DNA from: Mycobacterium kiyosense
Lineage (GTDB): Bacteria; Actinomycetota; Actinomycetes; Mycobacteriales; Mycobacteriaceae
Direction: 5' to 3'
Length of the DNA: 64,000 bases
NCBI GenBank assembly: GCA_021654635.1
Contig: AP025179.1
Coordinates: forward strand, 2,914,001-2,978,000
The notes under the pieces: generated by a model
Seen by the model: only the letters and a program-made list of their open reading frames with translations
Told to the model about the DNA's origin: nothing
Databases searched by the model: none
Translations under genes and position numbers: made by a program
In this document: positions 1 to 8,679 of the stretch, piece by piece
Layout: each line of letters opens with the position of its first letter
Numbering within the stretch: position 1 is the stretch's first letter

Positions 1-657
1 GGGTTGGTCGACCAGGCGCTGGCAGTGTTCAAGGCCGAGGGGCAGGCGGTACAGACCCAGCTCAACAACGCGGGCGCGCAGATCGTGCCGCGGTTCAGCG
101 ACGTCATCAAGACGCTGTCCGCGCCGCTCAACGGCCAGGGCACCGCGATCGACCAGTGGATCGTGGCCAATACGCCGTTCGACGACATCGTCCCGCTGTA
201 CAGCAAGTACCTGTCGCCTTACGTGAACTCGCTCGCGGCCATGTTGCAGGTGACGCAATCCTTCGGACAGAACAGCAGTGGTATATCCGCGCTCGCCAAC
301 CTGGCCAAGCCGGCCGCGTCGGCGGCAAAGGCGGCGGAGGGTGCGGCGTCGGCGGCCGGTGCGGCGGCATCCGGTGCCGGGCAGGCCGCTGCCGGTGCGG
401 CGGCCAACCTCGGCGGTGTGGCGGCGGGTCTGGGCAAGGCCATTCCGATCGGCGGGTTGTCCGCCCCGGCTGGCTGGGTGCCGTGGCACGCCACCACCAG
501 CCCGGGCGTGGCTTCGGCGATTCCGGCTGCGGCCGAAGCCAACAGTTTCCCGATGGCACCCCCGTTCGGGCAGTTCGTCAACGGCGGTTACGGCCGTAAT
601 CAGCCGACGTACGGATTCAAGCCCTCGGTCATGGCCAAGCCGCCGGCCGCCGGGTAA
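1..657 (+). CDS. PPE family protein (PPE-SVP type), C-terminal part, cut by window edge
   Basis: The frame is open from base 1 to a TAA at 655-657, so this is the 3' part of a longer gene; the TTG at base 4 is not a real start. The fragment holds the stretch NGQGTAIDQWIVANTPFDDI and the C-terminal element GGLSAPAGW, which fits the GxxSxPxxW signature of PPE-SVP proteins, then an Ala/Gly-rich tail ending KPPAAG. The next gene has the same blocks, so the two are tandem paralogues. PPE proteins are exported by ESX systems to the cell surface. No individual function can be assigned. Confidence 0.9.
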   Translation, partial: GLVDQALAVFKAEGQAVQTQLNNAGAQIVPRFSDVIKTLSAPLNGQGTAIDQWIVANTPFDDIVPLYSKYLSPYVNSLAAMLQVTQSFGQNSSGISALANLAKPAASAAKAAEGAASAAGAAASGAGQAAAGAAANLGGVAAGLGKAIPIGGLSAPAGWVPWHATTSPGVASAIPAAAEANSFPMAPPFGQFVNGGYGRNQPTYGFKPSVMAKPPAAG

Positions 658-723
658 CCGACCGAATCATCGCAGTGGTCGCGGATCCGACGCGACCCAT
701 CAGGCATGAGGGGATAGCGAGCG

Positions 724-1923
724 ATGGTCGATTACGGCCTGCTGCCGCCCGAGGTCAATTCCGGGCGCATCTACACCGGTCCGGGGGCCGGTCCGTTGCT
801 GGCCGCAGCAGCGGCGTGGAGTGGGCTGTCCGGCGATCTGCTTGCCGCGGCGGCCGGACATCGGTCGGTGATCACCGAGTTGACGGGGGGCCCCTGGCTC
901 GGGCCGGCCTCCAAGGCGCTGGTCTCTGCGGTGACTCCGTTCATCGCCTGGCTGGAAAGCACCGGGAACGAGGCCGCTGCGGCCGCCAGTCAGTCCTACG
1001 CGGCCGCGGCCGCCTACGAGACGGCCTTTGCCAGCAGTGTGCCGCCACCGGTGATCGCGGCTAACCGGGCACTGCTGGCGGCGCTGGTCGCGACCAACTT
1101 CCTGGGGCAGAACACTCCCGCGATCGCCGCGACCGAGGCCCTCTATGCCGAATTCTGGGCCCAGGACGCGGCCGCCATGTACAACTACGCCGGCAGCGCG
1201 GCGGCCGCCACCCAACTCAACGAGTTGCCCGAACCGGCCGAGGTCACCAACCCCGCCGGAGTGCTGGACCAAGCCAACGCGACGGTGCAGAGCGCGGGTC
1301 AGGCGGTACAGGCGCAACTCAACAACGTGGGCTCGCAGGTGGTCCCCCGCATCGGCGAAATACTGCAGACGCTGTCCTCGCCGCTCAACGGTCAGGGCAC
1401 CGCGATCGACCAGTGGATTGTGGCCAACACCCCGCTCGACGACATCGTCCCGCTCTACTCCAAATACATTTCCCCGTACATCAACTCGGTCGCCGCCTTC
1501 GAAACCGCGACGCTGGCCTTCTCCAATGACGCCGCCGGCATCCCGGCCATCATCAACGTCGTCGGCGGTATCATTCCGGCGGCAGAGGCGGCAAAGGGTG
1601 CGGCTCAGGCCGCGGGGGCGGCTGCGGCCGGCGCCGCGACCAAGGTCGGCAGCGTGGCAGCCGGCCTGGGCAGGGCCGTTCCACTCGGCGGACTGTCGGT
1701 GCCGGCGAGCTGGACCACCTTGTCCGGTGCGACCGGTCCCGCGGGAGTGGCGTCGGTATCCAACAGCACTGCGCTGCCGGCCGCCGTCGAAACCGTTGCC
1801 GCGACCGGCAACACCCCGGTCGCCCCACCGTTCGGCCGGTTCATCAACGCGGGTAATGGGCGCAAGACGCCGTCCTACGGTTTCCGGCTCACCTTTATGA
1901 CGAGGCCGCCGGCGGCCGGCTGA
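724..1923 (+). CDS. PPE family protein, PPE-SVP subgroup
   Basis: 399 residues beginning MVDYGLLPPEVNSGRIYTG, the canonical PPE N-terminus with the PPE triplet at residues 9-11. The helical PPE domain fills about residues 1-175, followed by an Ala-rich linker and a GGLSVPASW motif near residue 325 that defines the SVP subgroup. It ends RPPAAG like the upstream copy and shares long stretches with it, so both probably arose by local duplication. No PE partner or esx gene is adjacent. The ATG at 724 fits the start expected for the family. Surface-exposed or secreted through a type VII system by family knowledge; specific role unknown. Confidence 0.95.
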   Translation: MVDYGLLPPEVNSGRIYTGPGAGPLLAAAAAWSGLSGDLLAAAAGHRSVITELTGGPWLGPASKALVSAVTPFIAWLESTGNEAAAAASQSYAAAAAYETAFASSVPPPVIAANRALLAALVATNFLGQNTPAIAATEALYAEFWAQDAAAMYNYAGSAAAATQLNELPEPAEVTNPAGVLDQANATVQSAGQAVQAQLNNVGSQVVPRIGEILQTLSSPLNGQGTAIDQWIVANTPLDDIVPLYSKYISPYINSVAAFETATLAFSNDAAGIPAIINVVGGIIPAAEAAKGAAQAAGAAAAGAATKVGSVAAGLGRAVPLGGLSVPASWTTLSGATGPAGVASVSNSTALPAAVETVAATGNTPVAPPFGRFINAGNGRKTPSYGFRLTFMTRPPAAG

Positions 1924-1986
1924 GCGGTCAGGGTGGCGCTCGAAGATATGCACCGGCCCGGGCTCGGCTGCTAGGGTGCGTTGCTA

Positions 1987-2805
1987 ATGCCCGAAATGGA
2001 TCGCCGCCGCATGCTGCTGATGACGGGCCTTCTGACCGGCTCCGCAGCGCTGGCAGCCCTGCCCTCCCGCGAGGCTCCGGTGGCGCAGGCCGCGCCCAAT
2101 GGGGCGTCGGGTTCCTACATCTTTCACGACGAGTTCGACGGCCCGGCCGGGTCCGCGCCGGACCCGGCGAAGTGGACCGTGTCGAAAGCCCGCGAAGCGA
2201 TCAAGGATCCCACGTATTGGGAATTGCCGGAGCATGTCGGGCAATATCGCGACGATCGGCGAAATGTCTTCCTCGACGGCAACTCGAACCTGGTGATCAA
2301 AGCGGCCAAGGACGGCGACACCTACTACGGCGGCAAGGTCTTCAGTCCGTGGCAGGGCGGTATCGGCCACACCTGGGAAGCCCGCATCAAATTCGACTGC
2401 CTCACTCCGGGCGCCTGGCCGGCGTTCTGGCTGTCCAGCGACGCGCAAGGCGAGATCGACATCGTGGAGTGGTACGGCAACGGTAAGTGGCCGTCGGCGA
2501 CCACTGTGCATGCCAAAGCCAACGGTTCGGAATGGCAGACTCACAACATCGCGCTGGACAGCGCCTGGCACACCTGGCGAGTTCAGTGGGATGACGCCGG
2601 AATGCGGTTCTGGCAGGACTACACCGACGGTGCCCAGCCGTATTTCACCGTCGCGGCCCACTCGCTGCCGGACTGGCCCTTCAACAACCCCGGTTATCAG
2701 GTGTTTCCGATCCTCAACCTCGCCGTCGCCGGTTCGGGCGGTGGCGATCCCGGACCGGGCACCTATCCGGCGCAGATGCTGGTCGACTACGTACGGGTCT
2801 GGTAG
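1987..2805 (+). CDS. secreted glycoside hydrolase family 16 (beta-1,3-glucanase-like)
   Basis: About 272 residues. The N-terminus MPEMDRRRMLLMTG, followed by a hydrophobic run and AQAAPN, looks like a twin-arginine-type export signal. The mature part has the GH16 catalytic motif EIDIVE at about residues 156-161 (two catalytic Glu around an Asp), preceded by the Trp-rich segment WPAFWLSS. The whole length matches my memory of M. tuberculosis Rv0315, including the MPEMDRRRM start, so I prefer ATG 1987 over the in-frame TTG at 1981. Predicted role: hydrolysis of beta-1,3-glucans outside the cell; the natural substrate in mycobacteria is unclear. Confidence 0.9.
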   Translation: MPEMDRRRMLLMTGLLTGSAALAALPSREAPVAQAAPNGASGSYIFHDEFDGPAGSAPDPAKWTVSKAREAIKDPTYWELPEHVGQYRDDRRNVFLDGNSNLVIKAAKDGDTYYGGKVFSPWQGGIGHTWEARIKFDCLTPGAWPAFWLSSDAQGEIDIVEWYGNGKWPSATTVHAKANGSEWQTHNIALDSAWHTWRVQWDDAGMRFWQDYTDGAQPYFTVAAHSLPDWPFNNPGYQVFPILNLAVAGSGGGDPGPGTYPAQMLVDYVRVW

Positions 2806-2999
2806 AGGTACCGAAAAATAGCGCAGGTCGCGGGAGTAGTTCGGGGCCGGCAATCACCCGCAATTTGCGGTTTCGCAATCCAGGCAGCGACGTACTTTCG
2901 GTAGCAAATCTGTGCGCGTCCGACTACTGGCGGCGGGGGCCGGCGACGAAGGAGTTGGTCGTCAGTCGGCCGGTGCCTGGTCGACTGCCTGCGCAGACA

Positions 3000-3203
3000 T
3001 CAGGCAGGCGCGTCGGCAGTGCGGTAGACGCGGGCGCGGTGACCGCCGATAGAGGTTTGACCCGATGCGAGAGCACGCTGCCGGCCGATAAATGCCGGGT
3101 GGCGGCGCATCGCCTCGTCGAGTTTGCGTTCGCGGCGCTGAGCTGCAGTCCAAAGCGGGTGCGATTGGAGATCGATTACCTTCGCCCCAGATGCATTCGC
3201 CAC
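3000..3203 (-). CDS. small conserved-looking protein, 67 aa
   Basis: I do not recognise the family. A GTG start at 3203 is preceded by a strong ribosome binding site (GGAAAGGAG, complement of 3213-3221) at good spacing. The product begins MANASGAKVIDLQSHPLWTA, is basic (QRRERKLDEAMRRHP) and has no signal peptide or membrane segment. An upstream in-frame ATG would add 51 residues of unconvincing sequence and bypass the RBS. It sits alone in a 720-bp gap between the glucanase and an oxidoreductase gene. Could be a small DNA- or RNA-binding protein, but nothing in the sequence proves it. Confidence 0.55.
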   Translation of the reverse strand: MANASGAKVIDLQSHPLWTAAQRRERKLDEAMRRHPAFIGRQRALASGQTSIGGHRARVYRTADAPA

Positions 3204-3528
3204 GATTGTCAACTCCTTTCCGACTTGGATGCGGACCCCCATACCAGGTGGTTTAACCCCTCCGCTACGCAAGGATGCCCAGCAAAGCTGTGACCTAACC
3301 GTGTCTGAAGATGAGAATTTGCCGTGAAAACGAGATCGGCCAGTTATCTGCATCACAATTTCCGCGGGGCCAGCCGTTGCGGGCGGTCCGGGAACGAGGC
3401 AGACGACGGGCGACGATGTCGCCGCAGCTTGGACATAGGTGGGTTATAACACCGGGCTGCGACACGTCCCTCGGGTCGCATCCGAGGGAGTACCGCCTCC
3501 CTTTGAGGCAACGGAGTACGGTTCGCTC
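3204..3528. other. gap without a convincing gene
   Basis: Holds the leader of the small minus-strand gene (its RBS is at 3213-3221) and the upstream region of the oxidoreductase at 3529. An open frame runs into that oxidoreductase from 3439, but its first 30 residues do not look like the family N-terminus. Confidence 0.5.
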
Positions 3529-4542
3529 ATGGCCGATCGGAACCGACGCTTCCTCCTCCACGAACGCCCCACCGGGCGGATCGGCCCGAATACCTTCAAG
3601 CTCAGTGAAGAACCGATTCCCGACATCGGTCCGGGCCAGGCGCTGGTCCGTGTCGACTGGATTTCGCTGGACCCGACGAATCGCATGTGGATCACCGACG
3701 TGCCGACCTACCTGCCCCCGGTGGGAATCGGTGAGGTCATGCGTGCCGGCGGTATCGGCGAGGTCATCGCCTCGAACAATCCGAACTACCCGGTGGGCAA
3801 GACCGTGCAGGGGCTGGTGGGCTGGCAAGAGTACGTCGTCGCCTCCGACGCGATGCCGTTGATGCCGGTCGACGTCGCCGATGGTGTGTCGCCGAGTGCC
3901 TACATGGGCGCGCTCGGAATGACCGGGCTTACGGCGTGGATCGGTATCCGTGACATCGGAAAGCCGAAGCCGGGCGAGACGGTGGTGGTATCGGCCGCTG
4001 CCGGAGCGGTCGGCTCGGTGGCCGGCCAGCTCGCCAAGGCCGACGGCGCCCGGGTGGTCGGGATCGCCGGTGGGCCGGATAAGTGCGCGCTGCTGACCGA
4101 CCAGCTCGGATTCGACGCCGCCGTCGACCACAAGGCCGACGATTGGCACGCCCAACTGGTCGCGGCGACACCCAACGGCATCGACGTCGACTTCGAAAAC
4201 GTCGGCGGCGTCATCATGGACGCCATCTTCGCGCGACTGAATATCGGAGCGCGGGTGGCGCTGTGCGGGCTGATCTCGGGGTACAACGAGGCCGACCCGC
4301 CACCGGGGCCGCGCGCCTTCGGCAACCTGCTCATCCAGCGCGCGACCGTACAGGGCTTCATCGTGTTGGACCACTTCGGCCGTACCCCCGAGGCGATCAG
4401 CGAGATCTCCGGATTGATCGCGGAGGGCAGACTTACCCCGTTGGAGACCGTCGTCGAAGGCTTCGATCAACTACCTACGGCGATCAACATGCTGTTCGAC
4501 GGCAAGAACGTCGGCAAGCTGATGGTGAAGATCACCGACTAG
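3529..4542 (+). CDS. NADP-dependent oxidoreductase, zinc-free MDR / leukotriene B4 dehydrogenase type
   Basis: 337 residues from ATG 3529 (MADRNRRFLLHERPTG). The order fits the medium-chain reductase family that lacks zinc: an N-terminal GroES-like fold with DPTNRMWI, then the nucleotide-binding segment VVVSAAAGAVGSVAGQLAK around residues 150-170, then GFDAAVDHKADDW and DVDFENVGG, hallmarks of prostaglandin/LTB4 reductases and curcumin-reductase-like enzymes. No catalytic zinc Cys/His set is present. Likely reduces alpha,beta-unsaturated ketones or aldehydes with NADPH in the cytoplasm. It converges with the TetR gene; stop codons overlap by 4 bp. Confidence 0.88.
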   Translation: MADRNRRFLLHERPTGRIGPNTFKLSEEPIPDIGPGQALVRVDWISLDPTNRMWITDVPTYLPPVGIGEVMRAGGIGEVIASNNPNYPVGKTVQGLVGWQEYVVASDAMPLMPVDVADGVSPSAYMGALGMTGLTAWIGIRDIGKPKPGETVVVSAAAGAVGSVAGQLAKADGARVVGIAGGPDKCALLTDQLGFDAAVDHKADDWHAQLVAATPNGIDVDFENVGGVIMDAIFARLNIGARVALCGLISGYNEADPPPGPRAFGNLLIQRATVQGFIVLDHFGRTPEAISEISGLIAEGRLTPLETVVEGFDQLPTAINMLFDGKNVGKLMVKITD

Positions 4543-5138
4543 CTTTGCGGGGCCAGGTGCCCGTCGAGGAACTCGTGCAGCGCGGGCGCCAGGTCGGCAA
4601 CGGTTGAACCGTGCAACTTGGCGAGCAGGATCAGGCCCTGGTAGTGCGCGAGTAGTGCATGCGCCAGGCGATCGGGGTCGACGTCGTCGCGCAGCATGTC
4701 GGCTGCCGCGGCGTCGCGGCAAATCTGCGCCAGGCCGCGTTCCAGGTCGGCCAATCGCATGGCCAGATGCGAGCGCACTTCCTCGTCCGTAGTCGACAGT
4801 TCGGCAGCCAGGTTTCCGAACGGGCAGCCGACAAACCGGCCGAACTGCCCGCGCAGCGCCGACTGGATATCGCCGATCGCCTCGGGGACCCCCGACAGCC
4901 GCTGCGCCGGTGTCGCGCTCGGCGGGCCGGCCAGCCGTGTTTGGAAGACCTGCATATGTAGGTCGACGACCGCTTTCGCTACGTCGGACTTCGACGAAAA
5001 GTAGTGATAGAAGCTGCCTTTGCGGACATTGGCCGCGGCGCACAGTTCCTCGACGCCGACGTCGTGATAGCTGCGTTGCAGGAACAGCCGGGCCGCGGTC
5101 CGCACGATCCGATCGCGCGCATCCGAGGTTCGGGGCAT
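4539..5138 (-). CDS. TetR family transcriptional regulator
   Basis: 199 residues. The N-terminal helix-turn-helix region reads ELCAAANVRKGSFYHYFSSK at about residues 30-50, the TetR recognition-helix pattern. The C-terminal ligand domain contains GCPFGNLAAEL, typical of the TetR_C group seen in regulators of detoxification genes. ATG 5138 is chosen over GTG 5141 immediately before it. It is divergent from the haloalkane dehalogenase gene, and a perfect palindrome lies in the shared 86-bp promoter region, so it probably represses both itself and the dehalogenase. The inducer is not predictable from sequence. Confidence 0.93.
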   Translation of the reverse strand: MPRTSDARDRIVRTAARLFLQRSYHDVGVEELCAAANVRKGSFYHYFSSKSDVAKAVVDLHMQVFQTRLAGPPSATPAQRLSGVPEAIGDIQSALRGQFGRFVGCPFGNLAAELSTTDEEVRSHLAMRLADLERGLAQICRDAAAADMLRDDVDPDRLAHALLAHYQGLILLAKLHGSTVADLAPALHEFLDGHLAPQS

Positions 5139-5152
5139 CACCGCAGTCTATT

Positions 5153-5178
5153 AATAGTTGACTGGTCGGTCAACTATT
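5153..5178. promoter_or_regulatory. TetR-type operator palindrome
   Basis: AATAGTTGAC and GTCAACTATT form a perfect 10-bp inverted repeat around a 6-bp spacer. It lies 15 bp from the TetR start and 46 bp from the dehalogenase start, where a local TetR dimer would bind to control both promoters. Confidence 0.75.
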
Positions 5179-5224
5179 CGCTAGGTTGTGCCTCGACCGG
5201 CCCCCATGAACGGAGATCACAGCA

Positions 5225-6139
5225 ATGAGCCCTGCCGCCCCAGAGGTTTTCCGCACACCCGACACTCGCTTCGACAATCTGCCGGGGTACGACTTCGCGC
5301 CGAACTACCTCGACGTCGAAGGGTTGCGCATGCACTACCTCGACGAGGGACCTCGTGACGCGGCGCCCATCGTCTGCTTTCACGGCGAGCCGAGCTGGGC
5401 TTTTCTGTACCGCAAGATGCTGCCGCCGCTCGTCGCGGCCGGGCACCGGGTGATCGTCCCTGACCTCGTCGGGTTCGGGCGCTCGGACAAGCCGACCGAC
5501 CGCCGTTGGTATTCGTTCGATCGGCACAGCGCGTACGTGGCCAAAGTTCTTGGCTCCCTTGGTCTGCAGCACGTGACAGTGGTGGTACAGGACTGGGGTG
5601 GTCCGATCGGGCTGCGCTGGGCGGTGGAAAATGCCGATCGCGTGGACGCGCTGATGGTGATGAACACCGGGCTGTTCACCGGCAGCGTCTCCAAAGGCTT
5701 CATGGCCTGGCGCGACTTCGCCGAAAAGACACCCGATCTGCCGGTGGGGTTCGTCGTGCAGAGCGGGACCGCCACCGAACTGTCAGACGATGTCGTCGCC
5801 GCCTACGACGCGCCTTTCCCCACCGCCGAATCCAAGGCGGGCGCCGCCCAATTCCCGCTGCTGGTCCCGATCACCGAGGATGCGCCCGGTGCCGCGCAGA
5901 TGCAGGCCGTCACCGACGAACTGTCCCGGTGGAACAAGCCGGCGCTGGTTGCCTTCTCCGACAGCGATCCGGTGTTCCCGTATCCCAAGTCGGGACAATT
6001 GTTCTGCGATCTGATCCTCACCGCCGGCGAGCAGGTGCGGGTCGAGGGCGCGGCCCACTTCCTGCAAGAAGATCGAGGTGAGCAACTTGCCGACATCCTG
6101 CTCACGCGGCTCGCGGGAGTCCAATCCACCAATCCTTGA
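5225..6139 (+). CDS. haloalkane dehalogenase (alpha/beta hydrolase)
   Basis: 304 residues. HGEPSW at residues 53-58 is the oxyanion-hole/halide motif of the DhlA-like (HLD-I) subfamily, with Glu where subfamily II has Asn. The nucleophile Asp is D123 in VVQDWGG, with the adjacent Trp that stabilises halide. GAAHFLQED near residue 282 supplies the catalytic His. The N-terminus (VFRTPDTRFDNLPGYDFAPNY) matches the mycobacterial Rv2296-like group as I recall it. The reaction is hydrolysis of a C-halogen bond to alcohol plus halide. It is divergent from a TetR gene across a palindrome, so expression is probably substrate-induced. Confidence 0.9.
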   Translation: MSPAAPEVFRTPDTRFDNLPGYDFAPNYLDVEGLRMHYLDEGPRDAAPIVCFHGEPSWAFLYRKMLPPLVAAGHRVIVPDLVGFGRSDKPTDRRWYSFDRHSAYVAKVLGSLGLQHVTVVVQDWGGPIGLRWAVENADRVDALMVMNTGLFTGSVSKGFMAWRDFAEKTPDLPVGFVVQSGTATELSDDVVAAYDAPFPTAESKAGAAQFPLLVPITEDAPGAAQMQAVTDELSRWNKPALVAFSDSDPVFPYPKSGQLFCDLILTAGEQVRVEGAAHFLQEDRGEQLADILLTRLAGVQSTNP

Positions 6140-6215
6140 TGGATAGCTGAAGCTCTGCGTAACAATAGCTCCGATCCGCCGCCGAGCACGCCGCATCGAC
6201 CCGTTGTAGGAGCAA

Positions 6216-7403
6216 ATGAGAAGCGCCGATGTCGAACAGGTACTCCGCAAACAGCGCCGGCATTCGCTGCAGGGCGGTTCGCTGCTGCGCGTCGGGGTGA
6301 TAGTGATCATGGCCGGCGCGATGCTGCAGCAGACCCATCCACACCGGTGGCCGGTACAAGCGGCGCTGCTCAGCATCTACGCCGTGACCGCCGGTTGTGC
6401 GCTGGTGCTGGCATTCTCCAAACGCAGCAGCGTCTTCGGCAACGACGACGCGATCCTGGTTTTCGCGCTGGTCGACGTGGTGACCGTGTTCGGCTTCAAG
6501 TGGCTCTCCCCCGGCGGCTACATGGCGCTGCTGGTGATGGCCCTGCTGCCCCGGTTGATCGCCGTTCAATTGTCGTTGCCGCGCGCGGCTATGGTGCTGG
6601 GCGCGAGCGTCGTTTTCTTTACGGTGTCGGCCCTGCAGGATGAGGTGATCGCGCCGCGCCTCGGCGCCGTGGGAACGGTCCTGATCGTGCTGGTTTACAC
6701 GTTTGTCTGTGCCACAGCACTAATGGTGGTGACATTCCGGCTGCGCAATATCGACGACATGATCCGACTCGCCTCTTCCCGGGAAGCATTGCTCGCCGAG
6801 ACGATGACCGCGTCGGAAACCGAGCGCAGACACATCTCCGAAGCGATCCACGACGGCCCGCTGCAAGACGTCCTGGCAGCACGGCGTGATGTCTCCGACT
6901 ATTTGAAAGCCGTACCGGAGGCGCCGTTGCAGCACGCGTTGGCCAGCCTGCACGATGCGTCCCGGCTGTTGCGGGAGGTCACTTTCGAGCTGCACCCGGC
7001 CGTTCTCGACCAGGTCGGCTTGGCTGCGGCCGTCGAAAAGCTGGCCGCCGTAACGCAAGCGCGGTCAGGAATAATTATCACGACCGATATCGACTATCCC
7101 GTCGCGCACGCCGTCGACCCGATCCTGTTCGGGGTGATCCGCGAGCTGTTGTCCAACGTGGTCCGGCACTCCGGCGCCGACAGCGCATCGGTGAGCCTGT
7201 CCGTCGCCGACGCTGTTGCCCGAATCGAAGTGGCGGACAACGGCGTCGGGGTGAGCGGTGACACGGTCGCAGACCGGCTCTCCGAGGGTCACATCGGACT
7301 GGCCTCACAACGCGCCCGCATCGAGGCCGCCGGTGGAACGCTGCGCATCATGGACGATCCCGCAGGCGCGCGACTGCGCGTCGAGGTGCCGCTGCGCGGC
7401 TGA
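6216..7403 (+). CDS. sensor histidine kinase, HisKA_3 (NarS/DegS-like)
   Basis: 395 residues. Residues 20-175 contain about five hydrophobic segments (membrane sensor). The phospho-acceptor region ERRHISEAIHDGPLQ at about 203-217 places the conserved His at 212, in the HisKA_3 pattern. The ATP-binding domain follows with ELLSNVVRHS (N box) and VADNGVGV (G1). It converges on the response regulator gene 11 bp away; the same convergent arrangement is, from memory, that of Rv0845/Rv0844c (NarS/NarL) in M. tuberculosis. The signal is not apparent; there is no cytosolic PAS or GAF domain. Confidence 0.9.
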   Translation: MRSADVEQVLRKQRRHSLQGGSLLRVGVIVIMAGAMLQQTHPHRWPVQAALLSIYAVTAGCALVLAFSKRSSVFGNDDAILVFALVDVVTVFGFKWLSPGGYMALLVMALLPRLIAVQLSLPRAAMVLGASVVFFTVSALQDEVIAPRLGAVGTVLIVLVYTFVCATALMVVTFRLRNIDDMIRLASSREALLAETMTASETERRHISEAIHDGPLQDVLAARRDVSDYLKAVPEAPLQHALASLHDASRLLREVTFELHPAVLDQVGLAAAVEKLAAVTQARSGIIITTDIDYPVAHAVDPILFGVIRELLSNVVRHSGADSASVSLSVADAVARIEVADNGVGVSGDTVADRLSEGHIGLASQRARIEAAGGTLRIMDDPAGARLRVEVPLRG

Positions 7404-7414
7404 ACCCTCGGAGG

Positions 7415-8062
7415 TCAGTCCACCAACCGGCGGCGCATCGCCTCGGCGACGGCGGCACCCCGATCGGATACGCCGAGCTTCTCGTACAAGTTCTGCACGT
7501 GTGTCTTGACGGTGCTGGGCGACAGATGCAGCTGCGACGCGATCTGCGGAACCGACAGCCCGTCGGCCATCATCGCCACCACTTGACTTTCCCGCTCGGT
7601 CAGCAGCGTCGCGGACCCCTTGGCCCGGTGCTTGACCTCGTCGACCAGTCCCCCGGCCACTTCGCTGGGTAGGTAGGTGCCGCCGCCGGCGCACTTGATC
7701 ACCGCGGAGACGATCTCGTCGCTGTCGGACTCCTTGGTCAGGTATCCCGAAGCGCCCTCGGCGAGCGCCTTGTACACGACCGAACTGTCGTCGAACGCGC
7801 TGAGCAGTACCACCCGGGTGGGTAGCCCGTCCCGGCTGATCGCGTGCGTCACCGCCAGCCCATCCAGCTTCGGCATCTTGTAGTCCAGCAGTGCCACCGA
7901 CGGGTGCAGCTTCCGGATTGCGTCCAGGGCCGCGCGACCGTCGGCGACTTCGGCCACAACCTCGACCCGTCCGCTCGACTTCAGCGCGCGCACCACACCC
8001 TGGCGCGTCACGGGGTGGTCGTCGGCTACGACGACTCTGACGCGGTCGGTGGGGTTGACCAT
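7415..8062 (-). CDS. NarL/FixJ-type response regulator
   Basis: 215 residues. The receiver domain begins VRVVVADDHP, with the phosphorylation Asp at about 60 (VALLDYKM) and the conserved Lys in YLTKES. The LuxR-type helix-turn-helix LTERESQVVAMMADGLSVPQ through VKTHVQNLYEKLGV occupies about residues 150-200. It closely resembles my recollection of M. tuberculosis NarL (Rv0844c), including the ending AAVAEAMRRRLVD. Partner of the convergent histidine kinase. Target genes are unknown; a nitrate/nitrite link is only by analogy. Confidence 0.9.
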   Translation of the reverse strand: MVNPTDRVRVVVADDHPVTRQGVVRALKSSGRVEVVAEVADGRAALDAIRKLHPSVALLDYKMPKLDGLAVTHAISRDGLPTRVVLLSAFDDSSVVYKALAEGASGYLTKESDSDEIVSAVIKCAGGGTYLPSEVAGGLVDEVKHRAKGSATLLTERESQVVAMMADGLSVPQIASQLHLSPSTVKTHVQNLYEKLGVSDRGAAVAEAMRRRLVD

Positions 8063-8299
8063 CGGCTACTCCAAAGGTTCGCGGCGACAAGGCAGCCCGC
8101 CGGCGGACGGGCGTTCCCATTGTCGCCCGCATCACGGACCGCGGCAACGAAGCGCGGCCGTTCGAGCGGCCCCGATCTCCCCCGATCGGTGGAGCGTAAT
8201 TTCCTCCGCCGAATCAATCCATCGCAGGAAGGGTTCGACGGTTGGGACAAAGCACAGTGGGAGTGAGCAATTCGGCTCGGCACCGTATCTGCGAAAGGT

Positions 8300-8632
8300 A
8301 TGAAGATGACCTGCGGGAGCACTGGCTGCACCAGCGAAAACCCGGCTCGGCGGCTGCGATTGAAGCGCTCGGCGGCGGCGGTCGCGGCGCTGGCGTTGGC
8401 CGCGTCAACCCTGGCGGTTGCGGTACCCGCACCGGCCCGGGCAGACGCCTGCGGCAGCGTCGACGGCGTGCACGTCTCGATCGAAGGTTGCAGCGACGTT
8501 GCCGGCACGGTCGAACAGTATGCTCCCGCAGCGGAATCCGTTGACCCGCCGCCGGGTCCGGCCGGCGATGTCACCGCGTGCGTCGACGTCGGTCGCCGTG
8601 TCAGCGTGAGCGGTTGCGTCGGAACTCCTTGA
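8300..8632 (+). CDS. small secreted protein with duplicated two-cysteine module
   Basis: 110 residues. A signal peptide with a basic n-region (RRLRLKRS) and the hydrophobic AAAVAALALAASTLAVAV ends at ARADA. The mature part has exactly four Cys, arranged as two similar modules (CGSVDGVHVSIEGC and CVDVGRRVSVSGC) joined by a Pro-rich linker; each probably closes a disulfide loop. Start ATG 8300 follows GAAAGGT. I do not recognise a named family. It is followed by a lipoprotein gene in the same direction. Confidence 0.75.
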   Translation: MKMTCGSTGCTSENPARRLRLKRSAAAVAALALAASTLAVAVPAPARADACGSVDGVHVSIEGCSDVAGTVEQYAPAAESVDPPPGPAGDVTACVDVGRRVSVSGCVGTP

Positions 8633-8679
8633 CCATCGGGCGTGCTGGGCTGAGCCAGGGGTTCGGTTAGGCTCACGTG

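Noticed and set aside
2865..3293. Plus-strand open frame of 142 codons
   Set aside because: No RBS and no family resemblance; overlaps the better-supported minus-strand small gene at 3000-3203.
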